This document shows, piece by piece, positions 1 to 7,069 of a stretch of 10,860 bases of DNA. Location: the NCBI GenBank assembly GCA_013331265.1, contig DUGS01000080.1:1-10860 (forward strand). The letters run 5' to 3'. The notes beneath the pieces are model-generated. The model was not told the DNA's origin. It saw nothing but the letters and a program-made list of their open reading frames with translations, and did no database searches. How positions within the stretch are numbered: the stretch's first letter is position 1; each line of letters opens with the position of its first letter. The position numbers and the translations under genes were made by a program. This stretch comes from Methanosarcina sp. (lineage in GTDB: Archaea > Halobacteriota > Methanosarcinia > Methanosarcinales > Methanosarcinaceae).

Positions 1-43
1 GGTTTTACGCTTCTTCGTATAAAATGAAAATAGGAGTTTTCAA

Positions 44-1336
44 ATGGCAGGGACGAAATCAATGGGGCTCTGGGCAGCGGCTTCTATAGGAGTCGGGGCG
101 ATGGTGGGAGCAGGCATTTTTTCGATTTTCGGGACAGCCGCCCAGATTTCCGGAAACGCAGTCTACGTTTCTTTTATTATTGCAGGGCTGATTGCACTTT
201 TAAACACCTATTCCTACGCAAAGATGGGAGTCAGGTACCCTTCAGCAGGCGGACCTGTAGAGTTCATACTTAAAGGGCTTGGAGACGGGATTTTAAGCGG
301 AGGACTGAACCTCCTGCTCTGGGTGGGGTATGTTTTCGGGCTTGCCCTCTATGCAAAAGGTTTTTCGTACTATGCTGTAACATTCCTGCCGGCAGGCTCG
401 GCTCCTGTATGGGCCGGTTTTTTTGCCACGGCTATTATCCTTTTTTTTACGGCTATCAATTTTATAGGGGCAAAAACCGTGGGGAAATCTGAGCTTTTTA
501 TTGTATCTATTAAAGTTGGGATTCTCCTGCTTTTTGCAGCTGCCGGTATTTTATATATTACTCCCGGAAACCTTTCGGTTTCAGAATGGCCGGCTCCCCA
601 AAATCTCTTTTTCGGTGCTGGAATTGTTTTTCTTGCATACCAGGGCTTCGGGTTGATAACCAACGCTGCAGAAGATATGAATGACCTGGAAAAAAACCTC
701 CCGAGAGCCCTTTATCTAAGTGTTGTGCTTGTCATTATTATCTATGTATCCGTCAGCCTTGCTGTGATAGGAAACCTTTCTATCCCTGAGATCGAGAATG
801 CAAAGGACTATGCCCTCGCGGCTGCTGCAAAGCCTTTCCTTGGAGATCTCGGTTTTAAAATAATAGCTATAGCAGCACTTTTTTCGACATCTTCCGCAAT
901 CAATGCCTCCCTTTATGGAGGTGCAAATGTAAGCTACCTTCTGGCAAAAGACGGAGAATTGCCCGAAATTTTTGAGAGGAAAGTCTGGCACCGAAGTACT
1001 AAAGGGCTCTTTATCACCTCAGGTCTGGTTATCCTCTGCGCAAACTTTCTCCAGCTTGAAGGAATCGGCATGCTTGCCAGTGCTTCCAATCTCATGATTT
1101 ATGTGGCAGTCAACGTTTCCCACCTCCGCCTGTTAAATGAAACTGGAGCAAAATCCTGCCTGATATGGGCTTCACTTTTAAGCAGCCTGATTTTCTTTGG
1201 TGTGCTTGTGTATTATGAATTCATGCAGTCAAAGATAATGCTCGGACTCCTTGGATTTACAGTTTTTTGCTGCTTTGCTGCCGAATGGGTTTACAGAAGA
1301 TATTCCGGCAGAGTTATAAAAGAAAGGACCGGATGA
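44..1336 (+). CDS. APC-superfamily amino-acid permease
   Basis: This is a 430-residue polytopic inner-membrane protein with about 12 hydrophobic segments by eye (roughly residues 8-30, 40-60, 85-108, 122-142, 150-172, 189-205, 222-245, 268-290, 322-340, 343-361, 371-391, 398-415). The N-terminal segment has the GVGAMVGAGIF motif, the unwound Gly-rich helix 1 that binds the substrate amine and carboxylate in the APC (amino acid-polyamine-organocation) family. The YPSAGGPVEF stretch after helix 2 is also typical. Length matches the core transporter with no C-terminal universal-stress domain. The ATG is supported by GGAG at 33-36, seven bases upstream. It appears to be a single-gene unit: the next gene is about 420 bp away. 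The substrate cannot be read from sequence. The family call is firm; uptake of an amino acid or amine is family knowledge. Confidence 0.9.
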   Translation: MAGTKSMGLWAAASIGVGAMVGAGIFSIFGTAAQISGNAVYVSFIIAGLIALLNTYSYAKMGVRYPSAGGPVEFILKGLGDGILSGGLNLLLWVGYVFGLALYAKGFSYYAVTFLPAGSAPVWAGFFATAIILFFTAINFIGAKTVGKSELFIVSIKVGILLLFAAAGILYITPGNLSVSEWPAPQNLFFGAGIVFLAYQGFGLITNAAEDMNDLEKNLPRALYLSVVLVIIIYVSVSLAVIGNLSIPEIENAKDYALAAAAKPFLGDLGFKIIAIAALFSTSSAINASLYGGANVSYLLAKDGELPEIFERKVWHRSTKGLFITSGLVILCANFLQLEGIGMLASASNLMIYVAVNVSHLRLLNETGAKSCLIWASLLSSLIFFGVLVYYEFMQSKIMLGLLGFTVFCCFAAEWVYRRYSGRVIKERTG

Positions 1337-1447
1337 ATTAGAAAAAGTGTTTAAAAACAGAATTTAAAAGTAAAACCGGATTCGAAAAACAAAATAAAAA
1401 AGAATCCTCTTGACCTTCTTTAGAGTGAAAAATCGGTAATATCCCCT

Positions 1448-1455
1448 GTTTTTTC
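1448..1455 (+). terminator. T-tract terminator after the permease
   Basis: A run of six T (1449-1454) about 110 bases after the permease stop codon. Archaeal transcription commonly ends at oligo-T tracts without a required hairpin. No strong stem is visible before it. Confidence 0.35.
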
Positions 1456-1614
1456 CCTGATATAATTATAAATTAAATTTTTGAAATGATTTTCAAGTGA
1501 TCCAATTAGATGTCAATTAGGACCATAATTGAGACAAAAAATAGAATAAAATCAATATATCCTACAATTCTAGATATACTAAATAATAAACTCTTCTATT
1601 TGATTTTAAATCGG

Positions 1615-1630
1615 AACATATATTTTTACG
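1615..1630 (+). promoter_or_regulatory. Candidate TATA box of the surface-protein gene
   Basis: The stretch AACATATATTTTTACG fits an archaeal TATA box. Transcription starting about 25 bases further on would give a leader of roughly 100 nt carrying the TTGGAA/TTCCAA hairpin. The surroundings are AT-rich, so other boxes are possible. Confidence 0.35.
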
Positions 1631-1755
1631 TACTGGATAACTGTGGAAGAATTTTTTCTGCAATTTTATTTTGACTTGCGAATGCAGTGATAACCGGGTT
1701 TGGAACAAATTCCAATAAGGGTTAAGAAATCTATTTTAATTAGGGGTAAAATCAA

Positions 1756-4659
1756 ATGAAAATAAACAAAAGAACGGCGATTCGTCTTGGGATATTTTTT
1801 GTTTTATTTCTGACGACTGTAGGGAACGCAGCTGCAGGTTCGGAACAGAACTCTGCTATCTATGAAGATAGAATAGTGTGGCAGGATGACAGCAACGGAA
1901 ACTGGGATATTCAAATGTACAATATTTCCACTTCCACTAAAATCCAGATTACTAACAACGAAGCAGATCAGCAGATACCTGACATCTATGGAAACCGGAT
2001 AGTGTGGCAGGATTCCCGCAATGGGAACCAGGATATCTACATGTATGATATCTCTACTTCCAGAGAAGTCCAGATCACAACCAGTGAATCATATCAGGGT
2101 AAGCCTGCTATCTATGGTGATAAGATCGTGTGGGAAGACGACCGTAATGGAAACCGGGATATCTATATGTACGATATCTCTACTTCCACGGAAACCCGGA
2201 TCACAAACAATGCATCATATCAGTCGTCACCTGATATCTACGAAGACAGGATAGTATGGACTGAAGAAGGAGCCATTTACCTGTACAATATCTCTACTTC
2301 CACGGAAACCCAGGTTACACCACACGGGTGGGGCTGGGAAGGGGGATATGAGGACGGTGATATGAATTGGGCTCCTTTCATCTACGGAGACCGGATAGTG
2401 TGTGAGGCTGAATCCGCTACGGGAAACTACTATGTCCATGTGTACGACCTCTATAATTCCACCTCACAATCCATCGGTTTGATAGATGAAGCATATCTTC
2501 CTGCAATTTATGGTGATAAGATAGTATGGGAGAACATTCCTGGTGGCACTCCTTTCTCTGGCGAAGAAAACCACGATATTTACATGTATGATCTTTCTAC
2601 GTCCACGGAAACACGGATTACCACTAATAACTCGCGTCAGGGAGATCCTGCAATTTACGGAGACAGGATAGTCTGGATAGATGAGAGGAACACAGTGAGT
2701 GATGATGACCTGTCGGACATCTATATGTATGACCTCTCTACTTCCACAGAAACCCGGATTACTACAGCTAAGGAAGAACAGCTAGCACAGGGTAAGGAAA
2801 CACGGATTACCACCAATGAAAAAGAGCAGGAACATCCTGCTATTTATGGGAACAGGATAGTCTGGACCGATTGGCGCAATGGTAACCAGCATGACTATCT
2901 AAATGGGGATATCTACATGTATGATATCTCTACTTCTACAGAAACCCGGATTACTACCAACGAATCATCTCAGTCCCTCCCTGCTATCTACGGAGACAGG
3001 ATAGTGTGGGTTGATTACCGCAATGACAATGGTAGTTACACGAATTCCGATATTTACATGTATGACCTCTCGACTCACAAAGAAACTCCGATTACCACCA
3101 GTGGATCAGCAAACTCGCCTGCTATTTATGGAGATAGGATAGTGTGGATGGATTGGCGCAATGACAATGGTAGTTACGTGAATTCCGATATTTACATGTA
3201 TGACCTCTCAACCCACAAAGAAACTCAGATCACTACCAATGGATCAGCACAGCAGACCCCTGCAATCTATGGTGACAGGATAGTATGGTGTGATTCGAGG
3301 AAAGGAGACAACTATAATTCAAACTGGGATATTTACATGTACGATCTTTCCACTTCAAAGGAAATGCAGATTACCACCGGTGGATCAGCATACTCACCTG
3401 TTGCTATCTACGGAGACAGGATAGTCTGGACAGATACACGCCACAGTGAATGGAAGAATATCTACATATACAACCTTTCTACCGGCACTGAAACTCGGGT
3501 AGCCGTCAGTGAATCAGCACTTGATCCGGCTATTTATGAGGACAGGATAGTATGGGAGGACAATCAAAAGTTCAGTGGAAGTTCTGATATCTACATGTAC
3601 AATATCTCCACTTCTACAGAATCTAAGATTACCGCAAATGAATCAGTATCATTTTGTAACCCCGGTATCTATGGAAACAGAATAGTATGGGAAGATGTGC
3701 GTAATGGAAACAGAGATATCTTTATGTTTACCCTTGCTTCGGCTGAGGTACCCCCTCTTGACGACAATGAGACGGACGATGGCGATGGAACAGACAATGA
3801 AACTGAGTTTCCGGACAATTGTTCTGAATTAACACCTCTTGATAGTATACAAGCTCTCAAGGAATATGTAGAATGTAAATATGAATGCCATGAGAAGACC
3901 AGGACAGGGTTTGCTTCTCTCCTTGATACCTCAATGTGTTATTATGAAAAGGGCGAGGATGAAAAAGCCATTTCCACGCTGAAATCATTCATTCATCTTG
4001 TTGAAAAAATGAAGGAATGCAAGCAGATCTCGGCTGATGAAGCAGCTTACATGGTAAGTGACGCACAGAAAATTATCGACCAGATGGATGAAAGAGATGG
4101 AACAGACGATAGCTCTGAGGATGGAACAGACGATGGCTCTGAGGTTTCAGACAATGACTCCGATAATGGAGCAGGCAATGTAACTGACGAAGTCTGTGAC
4201 GAAAATAAATCAGTTTTCGAAGAAGCTAAACCAGCCTGTGAAGAAACTAAATCCATCTGTAAAGTGACTAAAACAGTCTGTGAACCAGTTTGCGAAGAAA
4301 CTAAATCAGTTACTAAGCCAGTCTGTGAAAAAACTAAATTAGTTACTAAACCAATCTGTGAAGAGACTAAACCAGTCTGTGAGGAAACTAAAGAAGCATT
4401 AGAGGTAGAAACGAGTTGTGAAGTTGAAGAGGCTCCAGAAAAAAACCCTGAAGAAGTAAAAGAACAAGAAGAAAGTTGTGAAGTTGGAGAAACTCCAGAA
4501 AAAAGATCTGAAGAAGTAAAGGAACCAGAATCAAGTTTTGAAGTCGAAGAAAATTCTGAAAAAAGCCCTGAAGAAGTAAAGGCATCAGAAGAAAGTTCTG
4601 AAGCTGAAGAAGCTCCAGAAAAAAGCCCTGAAGATAAAGAAGCAAGTGAAGAAGAGTAA
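1756..4659 (+). CDS. Secreted surface protein: 14-blade beta-propeller, FIMAH-like domain, Cys/Glu/Lys-rich tail
   Basis: This is a 967-residue exported protein. Residues 1-27 form a signal peptide: a basic start, a hydrophobic core and an AAA-G cleavage region. Residues about 32-665 hold 14 copies of a 42- to 60-residue unit with core AIYGDRIVWxDxRNGNxDIYMYDLSTSTETRIT. This is the TolB/PD40-like propeller repeat known from Methanosarcina surface-layer proteins; 14 would suit two seven-bladed propellers. After an acidic Asp/Asn/Thr linker, residues about 690-778 look like a helical FIMAH-type domain (ending ISADEAAYMVSDAQKIID). The tail has about eight VCEETK-like units with ten Cys in all, then 20-residue repeats rich in Glu, Lys, Pro and Ser. 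No C-terminal membrane anchor or PGF-CTERM motif is visible. The ATG has AGGGGT at 1742-1747 upstream. Likely a cell-envelope adhesion or scaffold protein (inference). Confidence 0.88.
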   Translation: MKINKRTAIRLGIFFVLFLTTVGNAAAGSEQNSAIYEDRIVWQDDSNGNWDIQMYNISTSTKIQITNNEADQQIPDIYGNRIVWQDSRNGNQDIYMYDISTSREVQITTSESYQGKPAIYGDKIVWEDDRNGNRDIYMYDISTSTETRITNNASYQSSPDIYEDRIVWTEEGAIYLYNISTSTETQVTPHGWGWEGGYEDGDMNWAPFIYGDRIVCEAESATGNYYVHVYDLYNSTSQSIGLIDEAYLPAIYGDKIVWENIPGGTPFSGEENHDIYMYDLSTSTETRITTNNSRQGDPAIYGDRIVWIDERNTVSDDDLSDIYMYDLSTSTETRITTAKEEQLAQGKETRITTNEKEQEHPAIYGNRIVWTDWRNGNQHDYLNGDIYMYDISTSTETRITTNESSQSLPAIYGDRIVWVDYRNDNGSYTNSDIYMYDLSTHKETPITTSGSANSPAIYGDRIVWMDWRNDNGSYVNSDIYMYDLSTHKETQITTNGSAQQTPAIYGDRIVWCDSRKGDNYNSNWDIYMYDLSTSKEMQITTGGSAYSPVAIYGDRIVWTDTRHSEWKNIYIYNLSTGTETRVAVSESALDPAIYEDRIVWEDNQKFSGSSDIYMYNISTSTESKITANESVSFCNPGIYGNRIVWEDVRNGNRDIFMFTLASAEVPPLDDNETDDGDGTDNETEFPDNCSELTPLDSIQALKEYVECKYECHEKTRTGFASLLDTSMCYYEKGEDEKAISTLKSFIHLVEKMKECKQISADEAAYMVSDAQKIIDQMDERDGTDDSSEDGTDDGSEVSDNDSDNGAGNVTDEVCDENKSVFEEAKPACEETKSICKVTKTVCEPVCEETKSVTKPVCEKTKLVTKPICEETKPVCEETKEALEVETSCEVEEAPEKNPEEVKEQEESCEVGETPEKRSEEVKEPESSFEVEENSEKSPEEVKASEESSEAEEAPEKSPEDKEASEEE
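1849..3735 (+). repeat. 14 propeller-blade repeats within the surface-protein gene
   Basis: Imperfect in-frame DNA repeats of about 125-190 bp, each containing a version of ATCTAYGGAGAYAGGATAGT. Neighbouring copies are very alike; for example, the units starting near 2986 and 3115 share GCAATGACAATGGTAGTTAC. This suggests recent duplication or gene conversion of blades. One unit (about 2640-2835) carries an extra partial repeat, with a second ETRITT motif. Confidence 0.85.
4203..4400 (+). repeat. Cys-Glu-Glu-Thr-Lys coding repeats
   Basis: About eight irregular in-frame copies of a unit like TGTGAAGAAACTAAACCAGT, encoding CEETKPV and its variants, with insertions of SVTK or LVTK. The units give a regularly spaced row of Cys residues in an otherwise hydrophilic stretch. 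Confidence 0.8.
4408..4655 (+). repeat. 60-bp tandem repeat encoding a 20-residue Glu/Lys/Pro/Ser unit
   Basis: Four consecutive copies with a period of exactly 60 bp, recognisable by GAAGAAAGTTGTGAAGTTGA, CTCCAGAAAAAAG and CCTGAAGAAGTAAA at the same offsets. The last copy is slightly changed and runs into the stop codon. The encoded unit is roughly SCEVEEAPEKSPEEVKEPEE. Cys is kept in the first two copies and becomes Phe-flanked or Ser in the later ones. Confidence 0.85.
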
Positions 4660-4777
4660 ATGAAGATGATTCGATCAGATAGAGGCAAATTAAGGGTGAG
4701 GATAGAATATATAAACTTCAGGGAGTGATAGCCTAAAGAGTAACTCTTCCTAAAAAGTAACTCTATATAAATTCATC

Positions 4778-4803
4778 CTTTTTTCTTTTTAATCTCTTTT
4801 TTG
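4778..4803 (+). terminator. T-rich terminator after the surface-protein gene
   Basis: Three closely spaced T tracts (six, five and six T) separated by one to a few other bases, about 120 bases after the stop codon. This fits an archaeal oligo-T termination zone. Confidence 0.5.
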
Positions 4804-4847
4804 ATCTGTTAAAATTACTTTCAACAAAAATCTGTTCCAAATTTGTT

Positions 4848-5150
4848 TTAAAAACTGGGAGTCTCAGGAAACAATTTCCAGTTCATCGACTGTACAGACT
4901 TCCCCCGAACATCGGGAAGATTACTTCTATAGGAAATTTTTGAAACTCCTCATTCATCGCAGCAGTAAAGTCGCTTAATACCACGTATTTGTAACTCCTG
5001 TTAAACGCAGGGTTCGCACTTTAAACCTTTCAGGATTCGATCCAGGTCAGTATCATGAAAGGCGTCCGTGGTATTTGTATTTGATAACTACGAGATCTTC
5101 CGGCTGGGAGTAAGTTCTTCTATAATTCCGAATTCGACCTCCCTTTTTGT
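4848..5150 (-). pseudogene. Probable decayed gene on the minus strand, family unknown
   Basis: Reading the minus strand, three frames give protein-like pieces in sequence, interrupted by stops and frameshifts. The first (ending in a stop at 5053-5055) includes PEDLVVIKYKYHGRLS. The second includes DTDLDRILKGLK. The third is open from 5020 to 4886 and includes SYKYVVLSDFTAAMNEEF followed by FPIEVIFP. A further shift near 4912 gives DVRGKSVQSMNWKLFPE, with a stop at 4848-4850. The pieces follow one another without overlap, have balanced composition and look like one former globular protein of about 100 residues or more. I do not recognise the family. A chance reading of non-coding DNA is the alternative, though AT-rich spacers in this window do not otherwise yield such peptides. 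This region also fills most of the 680-bp gap between flanking genes. Confidence 0.45.
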
Positions 5151-5229
5151 GGAAAATTGTTGATTCTATGGGTTTGCCTTATTTAATATATCAATAACAA
5201 TTAACTGGAAAAAACTTTATAACCATAAA

Positions 5230-5240
5230 TTTATATAATA
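5230..5240 (+). promoter_or_regulatory. TATA box of non-coding element copy 1
   Basis: TTTATATAATA is centred about 26 bases before the first G of the GGGCATCTGA arm at 5261. That is the standard archaeal TATA-to-start distance, so transcription would begin at or very near the element's left arm. Confidence 0.5.
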
Positions 5241-5260
5241 TATGCTATTATTATATATTA

Positions 5261-5345
5261 GGGCATCTGAAAACCTCTTTTCATACACCCAACAGCTTTT
5301 ATACCCCCCACCCCCCCCAAAACCGCTCCAAATACTCAGATGCCC
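5261..5345 (+). ncRNA. Repeated small-RNA-like element, copy 1
   Basis: An 85-nt element bounded by a perfect 10-bp inverted repeat, GGGCATCTGA (5261-5270) and TCAGATGCCC (5336-5345). Inside are CTCTTTT (5275-5281), ACACCCAA, and a very C-rich loop (5304-5318) with CCACCC. The same layout recurs at 6155 and 7070. It codes for nothing convincing. The TATA box at 5230-5240 is placed to start a transcript at the left arm. T-rich sequence (5355-5376) follows the right arm and could end it. It could be an independent small RNA or the structured leader of the acetyltransferase gene 85 bases downstream. A mobile MITE is less likely because no target-site duplication is visible. Confidence 0.55.
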
Positions 5346-5429
5346 ATTCCCACTATATTTTTCGCATTTTTATACTTGATAGGCAACTTACCAAAAAAGT
5401 TATCTCCTAAAAATACATCTAACTGTTAC

Positions 5430-5969
5430 ATGCCTCTTATTTTTTCCCCTATCAACACCGAAAGAATGTCTCTAGTTCCTGCAACTGTGAAACTCTATCT
5501 TCTGGAGCTTCATGACCGCCCTGCTTTTGCTTCAACCCTCAATGCTCATGTTCCTCAAGAATGGCCACCTGACCAGATAACCCCTGAAGTAATTGAAGAG
5601 TTCATAGGACGGATGCAGGCAAAAGACCGGAAAGTATGGAGTTTCTACTGGCTTCTGTGCCAGAAGGCTACAGAATTGCCTGTCCTGATAGGAAGTGGAG
5701 GATTTCTCGTTCATGAAAAAGGAACCCTTGAGATAGGGTATTCCATCCTTTCTGATTACCAGAACAAAGGGTATGCAACAGAAGCCGTTCGGTCAATGCT
5801 GCAATGGGCTTTTTCTAGCCTTAAAAAAGACTGCATTATAGCCAATACATATCCAAATCTGAAGTCTTCGATACGTGTACTGGAAAAGAATGGTTTTGTT
5901 TTTAAAGGAAAGGGGTCTGAAGAAGGAACAATAACCTATCAACTTCAACGAGAAAATCCTATTTTCTGA
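5430..5969 (+). CDS. GNAT-family N-acetyltransferase (RimJ/Acetyltransf_3 type)
   Basis: This is a 179-residue cytoplasmic enzyme that would transfer an acetyl group from acetyl-CoA to an amine. The N-terminal strand TERMSLVPAT is typical of RimJ/RimL-like acetyltransferases. The acetyl-CoA pyrophosphate loop is QNKGYATEAV in motif A, following LEIGYSILSDY. The C-terminal part has the NxxSIRVLEKNGFVFKG pattern of this family. An upstream in-frame ATG at 5340 would add 30 residues, but it lies inside the right arm of the conserved non-coding element and encodes a stretch unlike the family, so 5430 is preferred. ATG at 5466 is too far inside the first strand. No clear ribosome site precedes 5430. 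A TATA-like ACTATATTTTT at 5351-5361 could give a short leader. The acceptor (ribosomal protein, small molecule or antibiotic) cannot be told. Confidence 0.8.
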   Translation: MPLIFSPINTERMSLVPATVKLYLLELHDRPAFASTLNAHVPQEWPPDQITPEVIEEFIGRMQAKDRKVWSFYWLLCQKATELPVLIGSGGFLVHEKGTLEIGYSILSDYQNKGYATEAVRSMLQWAFSSLKKDCIIANTYPNLKSSIRVLEKNGFVFKGKGSEEGTITYQLQRENPIF

Positions 5970-6124
5970 CCTGGGTTCTAGATCGTTTTATGACTTCGTT
6001 TTAACATCACTTTATTCTGCTTGACGCATTAAAATCAGAGGTAAGTTATAGCAGGGCACTTCTAAGTTATTGAAATAATTATAGTACTTCCAGAAATGCC
6101 TGAAAAACTGCAGCATAAACTTAA

Positions 6125-6135
6125 TTTTATATATT
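6125..6135 (+). promoter_or_regulatory. TATA box of non-coding element copy 2
   Basis: TTTTATATATT lies 20-30 bases before the first G of the element arm at 6155, the same relation as in copy 1. Confidence 0.5.
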
Positions 6136-6154
6136 TGTATTTATTATATATATT

Positions 6155-6231
6155 GGGCATCTGAAAAACTCTTTTAAAACACACCAATCTTCTATCCCCC
6201 CAATCCCCACCTCATCAAAAAACAGATGCCC
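6155..6231 (+). ncRNA. Repeated small-RNA-like element, copy 2
   Basis: A 77-nt element with a 9-bp perfect inverted repeat GGGCATCTG (6155-6163) and CAGATGCCC (6223-6231). It shares with copy 1 the ACTCTTTT box (6168-6175), CACACCAA, CTATCCCCCC and a loop with CCCCACCTC (CCACCT at 6207-6212). The loop is shorter than in copy 1, so paired arms and boxes are kept while length varies, as expected for a structured RNA. The next gene starts 283 bases downstream, which makes an independent RNA somewhat more likely than a leader. Confidence 0.55.
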
Positions 6232-6314
6232 CTACTCCACTCAAAGCTGAATTTCACATTAGCTTTACCATCTATCTATTTGCAGTACTTTTTTATACTA
6301 CCATGAATCGGTGC

Positions 6315-6338
6315 AGTCGGTTATATAGTCGATTATAT
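6315..6338 (+). repeat. 12-bp direct repeat, two copies
   Basis: AGTCGGTTATAT is followed at once by AGTCGATTATAT, with one mismatch. Each copy carries a TATA-like end. It lies between element copy 2 and the 6514 gene and could be a regulatory or promoter repeat. Confidence 0.55.
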
Positions 6339-6394
6339 GCTACATTTTACTGCTGATTCGACACTGGAGAATGCTGCTAGAAAATGTAATAAAA

Positions 6395-6442
6395 GTAAAT
6401 AGAGCAATAAGTAAACAGGATGATAAGTAAATAGAATAATAA
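6395..6442 (+). repeat. 16-bp tandem repeat, three copies
   Basis: GTAAATAGAGCAATAA, GTAAACAGGATGATAA and GTAAATAGAATAATAA follow one another with a period of exactly 16. They end about 70 bases before the start codon of the 6514 gene, in the place expected for its promoter or operator. The function is unknown. Confidence 0.65.
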
Positions 6443-6513
6443 TATAGAAACGAAAAAAACACATCTAACAGGTTATCGGGATTTTGAGAAAGAATCTATG
6501 AGGAGACGATAAA

Positions 6514-6813
6514 TTGCCAGAAAACCCGTTGCAGGTTATAATGGATAAAGACCCTGAATTCTTCAAACTTCTAGAAAGCACGCGCGGACTTGCATTTTCA
6601 GAAGGTGGAATGCCCATGAAATATAAGCTCCTTATTGCAATGGCACTTGATGCAGCTAACGGTGCAGTGGACGGTGTGAAAGTCCTTGCAACCCAGGCAA
6701 TGCAGGCAGGGGCCACAAAAGAGGAAGTTCTGGAAGCAATAAGAATAACCCAGTATATTTTTGGGGTTGGAAGCGTTTACACGGCTGCAAGAGCCCTGAA
6801 TGACATCTTATAA
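6514..6813 (+). CDS. Carboxymuconolactone decarboxylase-like (AhpD-fold) protein lacking the CxxC motif
   Basis: This is a 99-residue all-helical protein. Residues about 35-80 match the CMD/AhpD-like domain, with the typical ANGxxxG and QAGATKEEVLEAI pattern. In AhpD-type members the central helix has CxxC followed by His for disulfide redox chemistry. Here the matching positions by my alignment are Ala51, Gly54 and Leu58, so thiol peroxidase activity is not expected. The length suits a single-domain CMD protein, which usually assembles as a trimer or hexamer. The start is TTG, chosen because GAGGAG at 6500-6505 sits eight bases upstream and no other start fits. It appears monocistronic, with element copy 2 and tandem repeats upstream and a hairpin downstream. 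The substrate or role is unknown; a structural or ligand-binding role is inference. Confidence 0.8.
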   Translation: MPENPLQVIMDKDPEFFKLLESTRGLAFSEGGMPMKYKLLIAMALDAANGAVDGVKVLATQAMQAGATKEEVLEAIRITQYIFGVGSVYTAARALNDIL

Positions 6814-6834
6814 TGCCCAGTTTTCAGGTATGTC

Positions 6835-6855
6835 TCAGGCAGGGGTACTGCCTGA
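6835..6855 (+). terminator. Stem-loop after the CMD-like gene
   Basis: A perfect 8-bp inverted repeat TCAGGCAG/CTGCCTGA with a 5-nt loop, 21 bases after the stop codon and followed by AT-rich sequence (CTTTCAATTAATTTG). It probably marks or stabilises the 3' end of the transcript. There is no long T run directly after the stem. Confidence 0.5.
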
Positions 6856-7031
6856 ACTTATCCTTTCAATTAATTTGATTATTTGACTTAATTATCAGCT
6901 TGTTTCGTTTGATCAATAAATCAGGCGTTATTGACAGACTTTACCATTAACTTTTATTGTCAAATTTTACCTGCGATTCACTTTTTTATCTATAATTTTT
7001 ATAAAAAACGTGAAAAATAATAATTTCAATA

Positions 7032-7041
7032 TTTTTATATG
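7032..7041 (+). promoter_or_regulatory. TATA-like box of non-coding element copy 3
   Basis: TTTTTATATG lies 30-39 bases before the first G of the element arm at 7071. This is slightly further than in copies 1 and 2, so transcription may begin in the GGGG at 7064-7067. Confidence 0.35.
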
Positions 7042-7069
7042 TGATGGAAGACTAAGTAATATAGGGGAT

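Larger units (their letters stand above)
1337..1755 (+). other. 419-bp gene-free region before the surface-protein gene
   Basis: AT-rich and without a convincing reading frame. It contains the oligo-T tract near 1450 and a 7-bp inverted repeat TCAATTA/TAATTGA (1513-1519 and 1526-1532, 6-nt loop). It also holds a TATA-like box near 1618 and a 6-bp hairpin TTGGAA/TTCCAA (1700-1705 and 1710-1715, 4-nt loop) about 40 bases before the start codon. Most of it is probably the promoter and long leader of the 1756 gene. Confidence 0.5.
5970..6513 (+). other. 544-bp gene-free region with element copy 2 and two short tandem repeats
   Basis: No reading frame is convincing. From left to right it holds plain sequence to about 6120, then the TATA box and copy 2 of the conserved element. 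After these come a 12-bp direct repeat at 6315-6338, a 16-bp threefold repeat at 6395-6442, and the ribosome site of the 6514 gene. Confidence 0.6.

Noticed and set aside
18..24. TATAAAA as the permease promoter
   Set aside because: A start 25 bases downstream would fall at or past the start codon, which has a clear ribosome site at 33-36. The true promoter probably lies before the window.
370..991. Minus-strand frames inside the permease gene
   Set aside because: They are opposite a well-supported coding region and have no ribosome sites or recognisable motifs.
4047..4688. A 213-codon open frame on the minus strand
   Set aside because: It lies exactly opposite the repetitive Glu/Lys tail of the surface protein and encodes a Ser/Leu-rich mirror of those repeats (TSSGLFSG). 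It is a by-product of repeat composition.
5340..5429. Upstream ATG giving the acetyltransferase 30 extra residues
   Set aside because: The ATG falls in the right arm of element copy 1, and the added residues do not resemble the family's N-terminus. The family-like start is at 5430.
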